Shown: positions 1-4,405 of the stretch, piece after piece
Layout: each line of letters opens with the position of its first letter
Position numbering within the stretch: position 1 is the first letter of the stretch
NCBI GenBank assembly: GCA_910584805.1
Contig: CAJUCB010000086.1
Coordinates: 1 to 6,816, forward strand
DNA length: 6,816 bases
Direction of reading: 5' to 3'
Origin: an uncultured Oscillospiraceae bacterium
Lineage (GTDB): Bacteria > Bacillota > Clostridia > Oscillospirales > Oscillospiraceae
Position numbers and translations under genes: made by a program
Notes under the pieces: generated by a model
What the model was told of the DNA's origin: nothing
What the model saw: only the letters and a program-made list of their open reading frames with translations
The model's database searches: none

Positions 1-1
1 T

Positions 2-64
2 ATCCACGAAAACTGCGAGATTTATCCGCCGCAAACAGGCAAGCGAAAAGAGTGCGGCGCCTAA
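2..64 (+). CDS. Possible C-terminal tail of an unidentified plus-strand gene (partial)
   Basis: Reading from base 2, an open frame of 20 codons runs in from the window edge and ends at TAA (62-64). The peptide (IHENCEIYPPQTGKRKECGA) is polar and has ordinary codons. The stop lies inside the loop of the terminator at 46-80, a common arrangement where a gene ends directly on its terminator, and this is the only reason to suspect a real gene. I do not recognise the peptide. It is too short to assign, and it could simply be non-coding sequence read by chance. Confidence 0.2.
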   Translation: MHENCEIYPPQTGKRKECGA

Positions 65-80
65 AATGCCGCACTCTTTT
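46..80. terminator. Bidirectional intrinsic terminator
   Basis: Perfect 13-bp inverted repeat: AAAAGAGTGCGGC (46-58) and GCCGCACTCTTTT (68-80), with a 9-nt loop. The A run on one side and the T run on the other give a U-tract on either strand. It lies about 80 bases beyond the stop of the minus-strand HTH gene, and it could also end a plus-strand gene entering from the left. Bases 81-160, between it and the HTH gene, show nothing recognisable. Confidence 0.85.
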
Positions 81-160
81 CTGTACTGCAATCTACAAGA
101 AATTCGAGCATCCTAATAGAAGAATCGCTCCATACTAGATACCACAGCGCATCTTGCAGA

Positions 161-706
161 TTATGCCACCTCCATTCCTGCCAGGACTCTTGCTGCATGG
201 GCCATGTCTAGGATGTCCTCTACGGGGACGGTGAGCGTACACAACGCAAACAGTGAAACGCCCAATGCAGCGGCAATGCGCTCCAACACGGGGATGGTGA
301 CATTGGCAGACCAATGCTTGATATCCCGCAGGCGGGCTTGGCTTACCGCCGCGGCTTTGGCCAATTGCTTCTGGGTCATGTGTTGCTGTTTTCTCAACCA
401 CACGATGTTGCTCCCTGGATGTACCCCCGATGTAGCCTGCGGCGGTGTGCCAGGAGAGGCGGCAACCATGGCTCTGATCTCTTCATCGCTGAGATGGAAG
501 ATATCCAACACCAGCGGTTCCACATTTAGCGCATGTGCCACGCGCCGTATCGTGTCAATAGTGGTGGTGGTATTGCGGCGTTCATCCTCTAGGGTATGCC
601 ACCATTTCTCGCTTGTGTCTGCCCGGAATGCTGCTTCCTCCACACTGAACCCTTGTGACGTCCTCAAAAGCGCCATATTTCGTCCTCTTTTGATAAATTG
701 TGTCAT
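161..706 (-). CDS. Tandem-HTH XRE-family transcriptional regulator
   Basis: A 181-residue protein with two helix-turn-helix domains of the XRE/Cro-C1 type. The first spans about residues 5-68, with recognition core SVEEAAFRADTSEKWWHTLE followed by TIDTIRRVAHALNV. The second spans about residues 99-156 (WLRKQQHMTQKQLAKAAAVS, then TIPVLERIAAALGV). A Pro/Gly/Ser/Thr-rich linker at about 82-98 joins them. There is no signal peptide, membrane segment or peptidase domain, so this should be a cytoplasmic DNA-binding protein. The ATG at 706 is preceded by CAGGAGGTG seven bases upstream, which fixes the start over Met11. The gene stands alone between two terminators. The palindrome at 800-830 upstream suggests autoregulation (inference). 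XRE proteins usually carry one HTH and dimerise; two in one chain could read a site as a monomer. Target genes cannot be inferred. The second domain is the more canonical, and the first has an unusual Trp pair (WW, 35-36). Confidence 0.8.
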   Translation of the reverse strand: MTQFIKRGRNMALLRTSQGFSVEEAAFRADTSEKWWHTLEDERRNTTTTIDTIRRVAHALNVEPLVLDIFHLSDEEIRAMVAASPGTPPQATSGVHPGSNIVWLRKQQHMTQKQLAKAAAVSQARLRDIKHWSANVTIPVLERIAAALGVSLFALCTLTVPVEDILDMAHAARVLAGMEVA

Positions 707-719
707 AAAAACACCTCCT
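707..719 (-). promoter_or_regulatory. Ribosome binding site of the HTH regulator
   Basis: On the minus strand CAGGAGGTG ends about six bases before the ATG at 706. It is a near-perfect Shine-Dalgarno, and it is what makes the minus-strand frame the real one over a 174-residue open frame on the opposite strand. Confidence 0.85.
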
Positions 720-758
720 GCTCCATAGGGTAGAAGGTATTTTCAGCAAAGTCCAGGT

Positions 759-788
759 AGTATAGTAGCGTTTTTGTTTTTCTATAAA
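759..788 (-). promoter_or_regulatory. Candidate promoter of the HTH regulator (proximal)
   Basis: On the minus strand a TATACT -10 box (764-759) lies about 18 bases after a TTTATA -35-like hexamer (788-783). The -10 matches consensus at 5 of 6 positions and the -35 at 4 of 6. Transcription would start near 752, giving a leader of about 45 nt before the ATG. The spacer contains the AAAAACGCTA element that recurs at 833-843. Confidence 0.45.
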
Positions 789-790
789 AA

Positions 791-820
791 AGTATCCTAA
801 TATCAGGTGTTGAAATACAA
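791..820 (-). promoter_or_regulatory. Candidate distal promoter of the HTH regulator, overlapping the palindrome
   Basis: On the minus strand TTGTAT (820-815) and GATACT (796-791) are separated by 18 bases. Both hexamers are moderate matches to sigma-A consensus. The -35 and most of the spacer lie inside the palindrome at 800-830, so a protein bound there would block this promoter. It is an alternative to, or acts with, the candidate at 759-788. Confidence 0.3.
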
Positions 821-830
821 TGCCTGATAT
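800..830. promoter_or_regulatory. 31-bp palindrome, probable operator
   Basis: The arms ATATCAGG (800-807) and CCTGATAT (823-830) are perfect inverted complements. A nested TTG (810-812) / CAA (818-820) pair shares the same centre, base 815. Thus 11 of 13 arm positions are symmetric around a 5-bp AT-rich centre. Symmetry over three helical turns is typical of a dimeric or two-headed regulator site. It lies about 95-125 bases upstream of the tandem-HTH gene with no other gene nearby, so autoregulation by that protein is the simplest reading (inference). It has no T-run on either side and is not a terminator. Confidence 0.55.
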
Positions 831-832
831 CA

Positions 833-845
833 TAGCGTTTTTTAC
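833..845. repeat. AGCGTTTTT direct-repeat element with small hairpin
   Basis: TAGCGTTTTT occurs at 766-775 and again at 833-842, 67 bases apart in the same orientation. The second copy continues into ACGC, making a 13-base inverted repeat (GCGT, five T, ACGC; 835-847). One copy sits inside the proximal promoter spacer and the other abuts the palindrome. They may be secondary binding sites, but such short AT-rich words can recur by chance. Confidence 0.3.
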
Positions 846-926
846 GCACCGTTGTTGGTACGATACAGAATCTGCTTTCTATATATAAATTCTATCTTTA
901 ATAGGATGATATATAGTAATGGCAAC

Positions 927-967
927 AAAAAACCAGCACCCCCGGTGGTGGGGACTGCTGGTTTTTT
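927..967. terminator. Bidirectional intrinsic terminator between yjdF and the HTH regulator
   Basis: AAAAAACCAGCA (927-938) pairs perfectly with TGCTGGTTTTTT (956-967). A second inner helix of C runs (940-943) with G runs (950-953) sits above a small internal mismatch. The six-base A and T tracts make it work in both directions. It lies 17 bases past the yjdF stop, ends that transcript, and insulates the HTH gene promoter region (710-920) from readthrough. Confidence 0.9.
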
Positions 968-983
968 CTATAGGACACTGCGG

Positions 984-1400
984 TCAGTGGCCCCTATGCT
1001 TTCTCTTTCGCTTTTGCTGTTTTAAGTCGAACCGTCGTTGCTTCTCGCTTTCCCGCTGTTCCTTGCTGCCTTGCTTTCTCTGGGTTTTCATTTCCTCCCG
1101 CTGCATCTGCAACGCTTGCTGGGCCTTGGTGCCGATACCGGACATCTGTAGCTGCTTTCTGGCATTGCGCTGCCGGCGCTTTGGGTTATCTGCCGTTTGC
1201 CTCCCCACGGTGTCCATCGCCGGACTGAACTTCAACCCATTGTAGTGTTTGAGGATGAAGTCCCAAAGGTCGGAATCCTTCGGTTCTGCCCCGAATGTGA
1301 CCTTGCACACGGACAGCTTACCCCCTGATATTCGTTCAAAAACGCCTACCCAGAATGGTCCCTCAAAAAATACTGTCAACGTTCCGCGCTCTGCGTCCAT
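984..1400 (-). CDS. yjdF: YjdF family protein (DUF2992)
   Basis: A 138-residue protein recognisable as the Bacillus subtilis YjdF / DUF2992 family. The N-terminal part has the family pattern LTVFFEGPFWVGVFE (8-22), then a GGKLSVCKVTFGAEPKD segment (26-42). A strongly basic C-terminal half (about 73-138) is rich in Lys, Arg, Gln and Glu, includes STKAQ/TKAQQALQMQ-like wording, and ends in the family tail KRKHRGH. That half is probably helical or coiled-coil, and the charge suggests nucleic-acid contact (inference). The biochemical role of the family is not established. In other Bacillota, yjdF genes commonly follow the yjdF-motif RNA, a riboswitch class reported to respond to diverse azaaromatic compounds. 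The ATG at 1400 has AGGAGGG seven bases upstream. Both the SD and the ATG lie in predicted RNA structure (1395-1452). The gene is monocistronic, ending in the terminator at 927-967. Length and ends match the family well. Confidence 0.92.
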   Translation of the reverse strand: MDAERGTLTVFFEGPFWVGVFERISGGKLSVCKVTFGAEPKDSDLWDFILKHYNGLKFSPAMDTVGRQTADNPKRRQRNARKQLQMSGIGTKAQQALQMQREEMKTQRKQGSKEQRESEKQRRFDLKQQKRKRKHRGH

Positions 1401-1429
1401 AACATTCCCTCCTAACTTGTGTTATGGAC
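1395..1429 (-). promoter_or_regulatory. Start-codon-sequestering hairpin of yjdF
   Basis: In the minus-strand RNA, GUCCAUAACA (1429-1420) is perfectly complementary to UGUUAUGGAC (1404-1395). This is a 10-bp helix with a 15-nt loop (1419-1405). The 3' arm contains the AUG start codon (1400-1398), and the loop carries the AGGAGGG Shine-Dalgarno (1413-1407). Such a helix would hold the initiation site closed unless remodelled, as expected for a translational expression platform. A second GUCCAU copy (1440-1435) could compete for the 3' arm. The pairing is seen directly; the regulatory role is inferred. Confidence 0.7.
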
Positions 1430-1545
1430 AAAGAATGGACAACCCAGGAGGGGCAGGTTACTTACCTCATCAATAGGACGAGACGGCCGGGCTACCTACC
1501 GGCTCTGGCACAGCGTATCAGATGTGCGTTGCGTTTTTATCCTTG
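1401..1545 (-). ncRNA. Candidate yjdF-motif riboswitch leader
   Basis: The transcript from about 1545 to the yjdF ATG would be about 145 nt, and it is dense in short helices. In RNA order these are GCACA/TGTGC (1527-1523 with 1512-1508), GCCGG/CCGGC (1503-1499 with 1490-1486), CTCGT/ATGAG with one G-U pair (1482-1478 with 1470-1466) and AGGT/ACCT (1467-1464 with 1458-1455). The anti-SD and start-codon hairpin follow. The CTCGT/ATGAG and AGGT/ACCT helices share two bases and so may alternate. In this gene family a yjdF-motif RNA (Rfam RF01764) at exactly this place is well documented. I cannot verify the motif's conserved nucleotides from memory, so the class assignment rests on gene context plus visible structure and needs a covariance search. 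Confidence 0.55.
1407..1452 (-). promoter_or_regulatory. Anti-SD / SD pair in the yjdF leader
   Basis: CCCUCCU (1452-1446) is an exact complement of the Shine-Dalgarno AGGAGGG (1413-1407), with 32 nt between them. The anti-SD lies in the loop of a small AACC/GGUU hairpin (1459-1456 with 1444-1441), and the SD lies in the loop of the 1395-1429 hairpin. The seven-base match could therefore form as a kissing loop, or as an exclusive alternative to those helices. Either form blocks ribosome binding. Confidence 0.6.
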
Positions 1546-1548
1546 TCA

Positions 1549-1577
1549 TTTATATCAATCCTTAACATATTACGATG
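1549..1577 (-). promoter_or_regulatory. Weak candidate promoter for yjdF
   Basis: TATAAA (1554-1549) on the minus strand is a fair -10 box, but the hexamer 17 bases upstream (1577-1572) is a poor -35. Initiation near 1543 would give the leader of about 145 nt described above. An alternative -10 is TAATAT (1572-1567). There is no convincing terminator after rsmI, so some readthrough into yjdF is possible. Confidence 0.3.
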
Positions 1578-1592
1578 GATCGGATTGAGATA
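1551..1592. promoter_or_regulatory. Imperfect inverted repeat overlapping the yjdF promoter region
   Basis: TATATCAATCC (1551-1561) and GGATTGAGATA (1582-1592) are complementary at 10 of 11 positions across a 20-base spacer. No T-run follows it in the direction of rsmI transcription, so it is not a good terminator. It brackets the -35 region of the candidate yjdF promoter and overlaps the -10, as an operator would. It could instead fold as RNA in readthrough transcripts. Confidence 0.4.
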
Positions 1593-1629
1593 AGCAAAGT
1601 ATACCACCATCACTCGGTGCGTTCAAGCC

Positions 1630-2409
1630 TCACTGCCTCTGCACAAAATCATACAGGGCCTTTCTGGACAGTCCACAGGCCGCCGCGGCCTCCTTCACCG
1701 CGTCCCGGGTGGACGCGCCCCCCGCTTGGAGGCTGCGGACCAACTCCAAGCCCTCCTCTAAGGTACAGGCCTCCCTTTCCACCGCCGGGGCTCCCTCCAC
1801 CACCAGGACAAATTCCCCCTTGGGGTTGTTCTCCTGGTAATAGGCCACCGCCTCCCCCAGGGTGGTCCGGCGGACCTCTTCGTGGAGCTTGGTGAGCTCC
1901 CGGCACAGGCTCACCCGACGGTCTGTGCCGAAGCAATCCGCCAGGTCACGGAGGGTGACGGCCAGCTTGTGGGGGGCTTCGTGAAAGACCATGGTGCGCT
2001 GTTCGGCCCGAAGGCTGTCCAGATGGGCCCGGCGGTTCTTCTTGTTCATGGGGAGGAAGCCCTCGAAGGTAAAGCGTACCGTGGGCAGGCCGGATACCGC
2101 CAGGGCGTTTACCAAGGCGCAAGGGCCGGGGATGGCAGTGACGGGGATATCCAGCCCTGCGTCGGTGACCAGGGCGCAATCCTCCCCGGCCAGGAGGCGC
2201 TGGGCCAGCTCCGCCCCACGGCTGCCGGCGTTGTGGCGGTGGTAGCTGACCATGGGCTTCTTCAAGCCCAGGTGGTTCAGGAGCTTCACGGTGACACGGG
2301 TGTCCTCAGCGGCGATGAAATCCACCGCCGCCAAGGTCGCCGCTGCCCGGGGGGAGAGGTCCCCCAGGTTGCCAATGGGGGTCGCGATCAAATACAAAGT
2401 GCCTGCCAT
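1630..2409 (-). CDS. rsmI: 16S rRNA (cytidine(1402)-2'-O)-methyltransferase RsmI, with an altered SAM-site loop
   Basis: RsmI uses S-adenosylmethionine to 2'-O-methylate C1402 of 16S rRNA in the decoding centre. This 259-residue protein has the family opening TLYLIATPIGNLGDLSPRA (4-22), AAEDTR (33-38), SYHRHN (55-60), AIPGPCALVNALAVSGLPT (92-110), FEGFLP (115-120), CRELTKLHEE (169-178), GEFVLVVEG (198-206) and a C-terminal helical domain ending KALYDFVQRQ. The ATG at 2409 has AGGAGG five bases upstream and matches the family N-terminus; the frame is open further upstream but is not homologous there. Oddity: the usual stretch DAG-TPxISDPG-(about 10)-AGIPV is here reduced to DAG-LD-IPV (83-90). 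About 17 residues are missing although the frame is intact. That loop is nearly invariant and forms part of the cofactor pocket, so activity is doubtful. It is the last gene of the nrdG cluster, 53 bases after trmN6. Confidence 0.9.
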   Translation of the reverse strand: MAGTLYLIATPIGNLGDLSPRAAATLAAVDFIAAEDTRVTVKLLNHLGLKKPMVSYHRHNAGSRGAELAQRLLAGEDCALVTDAGLDIPVTAIPGPCALVNALAVSGLPTVRFTFEGFLPMNKKNRRAHLDSLRAEQRTMVFHEAPHKLAVTLRDLADCFGTDRRVSLCRELTKLHEEVRRTTLGEAVAYYQENNPKGEFVLVVEGAPAVEREACTLEEGLELVRSLQAGGASTRDAVKEAAAACGLSRKALYDFVQRQ

Positions 2410-2426
2410 GTTGTCCTCCTGTTCCT

Positions 2427-2441
2427 GCGGGCGGGGCCCGC
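2427..2441 (-). promoter_or_regulatory. GC-rich hairpin just upstream of the rsmI RBS
   Basis: GCGGG (2427-2431) and CCCGC (2437-2441) form a perfect 5-bp stem with a 5-nt loop. It is flanked by two direct CTGTTCC copies (2419-2425 and 2445-2451). It has no following T-run, so it is not a terminator. Position suggests a role in messenger stability or in spacing translation of rsmI from trmN6, but this is only an inference. Confidence 0.3.
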
Positions 2442-2454
2442 GGTCTGTTCCTTT

Positions 2455-2460
2455 ATTATA
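2455..2460 (-). promoter_or_regulatory. Isolated -10-like box before rsmI
   Basis: A perfect TATAAT (2460-2455) lies in a short AT-rich island in otherwise GC-rich DNA. No -35-like hexamer is visible 16-18 bases upstream, and there is no TG extension. It might give weak internal transcription of rsmI, or it may simply reflect the AT-rich spacer. Confidence 0.2.
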
Positions 2461-2462
2461 TA

Positions 2463-3116
2463 TTATGTATAGGAGCCTGCCTGCTGGTATTGGGTGGGCA
2501 GCACGTCCAGGCCGGGGCCGCCGCCCTTGACACTCTCCACCAGCACCGCGTAGGGGGGCTTTGCCTGGCTGTAAGCCAGAAGCTGTAGGCGTTTCGGTTC
2601 CAGCCGGGCCCCCTGCAGGGCGGCGAAGAGCTCCGCCAGCCGTTCCGGGCGGTACACCAGGGCAAAGCGTCCGCCGGTACGGGTCAGCCGTCCCGCTGCC
2701 TGGCACAGCTCCTGGACGGAAGCGTTCTCGTCCATCCGGGCGGGGCCGCCGGATTTCCCGGAACCGCTGCGGAAGTACGGCGGATTGGAGATCACCAGGT
2801 CAAAGGTGTCCCCCGGCAGCAGGGCCTTGTCCCGGAAATCCCCCAAAAGGATGGTGCCGTCCAGGCTGTTGTCCGCCAGGTTCCGCCGGGCCAAATCCGC
2901 AGCGCCAGGGGATAGCTCCACCCCGGTGCGGGCCAAGCGCGGCTCCCGTTGGGAGAGCAATAACAATAAAGTCCCCACCCCGCAGCCCAGGTCACACACC
3001 CGCCAGCGGGGTTTTAGCGTGGCGAAGCGGGCCAGCAGTACGCTGTCCCGCCCCAGTTTGAAATGCGCATCGGATTGGGTCAGACGATACTGGCCCAGAT
3101 ATTCCACAGATTCCAC
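2463..3116 (-). CDS. trmN6: tRNA1(Val) (adenine(37)-N6)-methyltransferase-like protein (TrmN6/YfiC/YabB family)
   Basis: A 217-residue class I SAM-dependent methyltransferase. Motif I is VCDLGCGVGTL (40-50), the acidic residue binding the cofactor ribose is E67 in GVELS, and the catalytic N6-adenine motif NPPY is at 111-114 (DLVISNPPYF). The N-terminus RLTQSDAHFKLGRDSVLLARFA is the family pattern that precedes motif I. The C-terminal GGGPGLDVLP corresponds to the family's KGGKPGL-(x)-VLPPL segment. Family members modify A37 next to the anticodon of tRNA, but some relatives act on other substrates, so the exact target is inferred. The start is GTG, three bases after the Nudix TGA, with GGAGG overlapping the end of that gene. 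This points to translational coupling. The protein stops at SYT, about ten residues earlier than relatives, which usually continue EMRxIYG. The core is complete and it should be active. Confidence 0.87.
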   Translation of the reverse strand: MESVEYLGQYRLTQSDAHFKLGRDSVLLARFATLKPRWRVCDLGCGVGTLLLLLSQREPRLARTGVELSPGAADLARRNLADNSLDGTILLGDFRDKALLPGDTFDLVISNPPYFRSGSGKSGGPARMDENASVQELCQAAGRLTRTGGRFALVYRPERLAELFAALQGARLEPKRLQLLAYSQAKPPYAVLVESVKGGGPGLDVLPTQYQQAGSYT

Positions 3117-3119
3117 GGC

Positions 3120-3746
3120 TCACCCCTCCATTTTGTCCAACTCCCCCAGCAGCCAGCGGACGGTGCGGGCCGTGAGGCCCCAGATGAAGTGGCCCTGATA
3201 TTCGTACAGGGGCACATCCATCCAACCGCTCCGCCAGGGATAGTCTGCCGGGAAGCCCATGCGCTGGAAGGGGAAGCTGCCATCCACCTGGGCGGCCACC
3301 TTGTAGCGATAGACCTCTTCCGGGTATTGGCGCAGGAAGTCCAGGGGGACGAAAAAGACGTCTTTTACCTCCGCCTCGCTGGGCCGGAGCTGTTCCAGCC
3401 CCTCGGGGGAGAGTTTTCCCAGGTAGGGATAGATCACCCGGTCGCTGATGTCTTGGATCACGTCCAGGGGAGCCAGGATTTCCACCTCCTCTGGGGGGAT
3501 GCCCAGCTCTTCAAAGGTCTCCCGGAGGGCGGTTTCGTCGGGACGCTCCCCTGCCTCCCGGCGGCCACCGGGGAAGCAGACCTCCCCTGGCTGGTGGCCG
3601 ATGAGGGTCTCGGCGCGGGTTTCAAAGAGCAGGCATAGCTCCCCCGCCACCTCTACCAGGGGCACCAAAATGGCCCACTCCCCCACGGCCCCCTGGATGG
3701 ACAGCTCCCTCTGGGAAAAATGGCGTTTCATTTCATCTATGGTCAT
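3120..3746 (-). CDS. Nudix hydrolase, CoA pyrophosphatase-like
   Basis: A 208-residue Nudix protein. The Nudix box GX5EX7REUXEEXGU is complete at 61-83 (G61, E67, R75, E76, E79, E80, G82), so the divalent-metal site is intact. The upstream segment LLFETRAETLIGHQPGEVCFPGG (39-61) has the R-x(4)-L-x(2)-H-x-G-x(3)-FPGG pattern typical of CoA pyrophosphatases (NudL/YeaB, CoAse). These split CoA or oxidised CoA into phosphopantetheine and 3',5'-ADP. A related diphosphatase activity cannot be ruled out. One deviation is T77 at the usually aliphatic U position of REUXEE. There is no signal or membrane segment. The ATG at 3746 is 16 bases past the nrdG stop with AGGAG about ten bases upstream, and its TGA nearly touches the GTG of trmN6. 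Position two of the nrdG cluster reflects shared transcription rather than a visible shared pathway. Confidence 0.87.
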   Translation of the reverse strand: MTIDEMKRHFSQRELSIQGAVGEWAILVPLVEVAGELCLLFETRAETLIGHQPGEVCFPGGRREAGERPDETALRETFEELGIPPEEVEILAPLDVIQDISDRVIYPYLGKLSPEGLEQLRPSEAEVKDVFFVPLDFLRQYPEEVYRYKVAAQVDGSFPFQRMGFPADYPWRSGWMDVPLYEYQGHFIWGLTARTVRWLLGELDKMEG

Positions 3747-3762
3747 GACAACAGCGCTCCTC

Positions 3763-4290
3763 TCAGGATTCTGGTACAGTGAATTTGGCCAGGGGGTCGG
3801 TGCTCTCCCAGAGCACCACTTGGCCCCGCTGTAAGCTCTCCGCCACGCGGATAAGCCGCTGGTTCCGGCTGCCGCGAAAGGGGAGGCCGTAGGTCTTTTC
3901 CCCCAGGAGGAAGGGGCCGTCTACCAGCACGTCCGTCTCCCGAAGCAGGGCCTCCCAGGCTGGGTCCCCTTTGGCCTGGATGGCCTCGAAAAGGTAGCCG
4001 GTGTACGTCCACACATTCAGCCCCGCCTGGTGAGCCCGCCGGGCCACTTGGGCACAATCCGCCGCCTGGGCGAAAGGCTCCCCGCCGGAGAGGGTCACGC
4101 CGTCCAGGAGGGGGTTGGCTTGGAATTGGGCCGCTAAAGCTTCCACGGTGGCTTCTTCCCCTCCGGAGGGGTCGTGGGTGCCGGGGTTGTGGCAGCCAGG
4201 GCAGCGGTGGGGACAGCCCTGGGTGAAAATCGTAAAGCGGAGGCCGGGGCCGTCTACGATGGAGTCGTTGACTGTGTTGGCGATACGCAT
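3763..4290 (-). CDS. nrdG: Anaerobic ribonucleoside-triphosphate reductase activating protein
   Basis: A 175-residue radical-SAM activase. It uses a [4Fe-4S] cluster and S-adenosylmethionine to place a glycyl radical on NrdD, the oxygen-sensitive class III ribonucleotide reductase. The cluster motif CX3CX2C is C26, C30 and C33 (CPHRCPGC), preceded by VDGPGLRFTIFTQG (12-25), the family signature. The SAM-binding GGEP is at 69-72 (LSGGEPF). The C-terminal half has VWTYTGYLFE and LVDGPFL, as in clostridial NrdG. Length fits the family. The ATG at 4290 matches the family start MRIANTVNDSIVDGPG and has AAGGAG eight bases upstream; the frame is open to 4449 but overruns the promoter and terminator. 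nrdG leads the four-gene cluster from its own promoter (4322-4350). nrdD is not adjacent on the visible side and must lie elsewhere. Confidence 0.93.
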   Translation of the reverse strand: MRIANTVNDSIVDGPGLRFTIFTQGCPHRCPGCHNPGTHDPSGGEEATVEALAAQFQANPLLDGVTLSGGEPFAQAADCAQVARRAHQAGLNVWTYTGYLFEAIQAKGDPAWEALLRETDVLVDGPFLLGEKTYGLPFRGSRNQRLIRVAESLQRGQVVLWESTDPLAKFTVPES

Positions 4291-4321
4291 GGAGGGTCTC
4301 CTTTGATGAGTAGTTTTCCCT

Positions 4322-4350
4322 ATCTTACCATAGTTTTTGCGGGAGGGCAA
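4322..4350 (-). promoter_or_regulatory. Promoter of the nrdG-nudix-trmN6-rsmI cluster
   Basis: On the minus strand TTGCCC (4350-4345) and TAAGAT (4327-4322) are separated by exactly 17 bases, and TG one base before the -10 makes it an extended -10. Each hexamer matches consensus at 4 of 6. Transcription would begin near 4315, about 25 bases before the nrdG ATG. It lies just past the terminator of the SLH gene. No NrdR-box pair was recognised. Confidence 0.6.
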
Positions 4351-4367
4351 TGTTGGGGCAGAAAGAA

Positions 4368-4391
4368 CCCCCCAGGCTCCGGCCTGGGGGG
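4368..4391 (-). terminator. Intrinsic terminator of the SLH-protein gene
   Basis: CCCCCCAGGC (4368-4377) and GCCTGGGGGG (4382-4391) form a perfect 10-bp GC stem with a four-base loop (CGGA on the transcribed strand). On the minus strand it is followed by TTCTTTCT. It lies 15 bases after the stop codon and separates the surface-protein gene from the nrdG promoter. Confidence 0.88.
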
Positions 4392-4405
4392 CTGAATCAA
4401 GAAGA

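Noticed and set aside
204..728. Plus-strand open frame of 174 codons opposite the HTH regulator
   Set aside because: No ribosome binding site or family resemblance; composition is Ser/Arg/Cys-rich as expected for an antisense shadow. The minus-strand frame has two HTH domains and a strong RBS.
919..1245. Plus-strand open frame starting at ATG 919
   Set aside because: It begins at the foot of the 927-967 terminator and runs antisense to yjdF; the peptide is Cys/Phe-rich with no recognisable pattern.
1605..1619. Possible rsmI terminator hairpin (CACC/GGTG)
   Set aside because: Only four base pairs and no proper T-run; too weak to call.
2427..2441. GC-rich hairpin before rsmI as an intrinsic terminator
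   Set aside because: It is followed on the minus strand by AGGAACAGGAGG rather than a U-tract, and the downstream gene is close with its own RBS.
2410..2706. N-terminal extension of RsmI (open frame to 2706)
   Set aside because: The extension lies antisense-free but out of frame over trmN6, resembles no RsmI, and the ATG at 2409 has a strong RBS and the family N-terminus.
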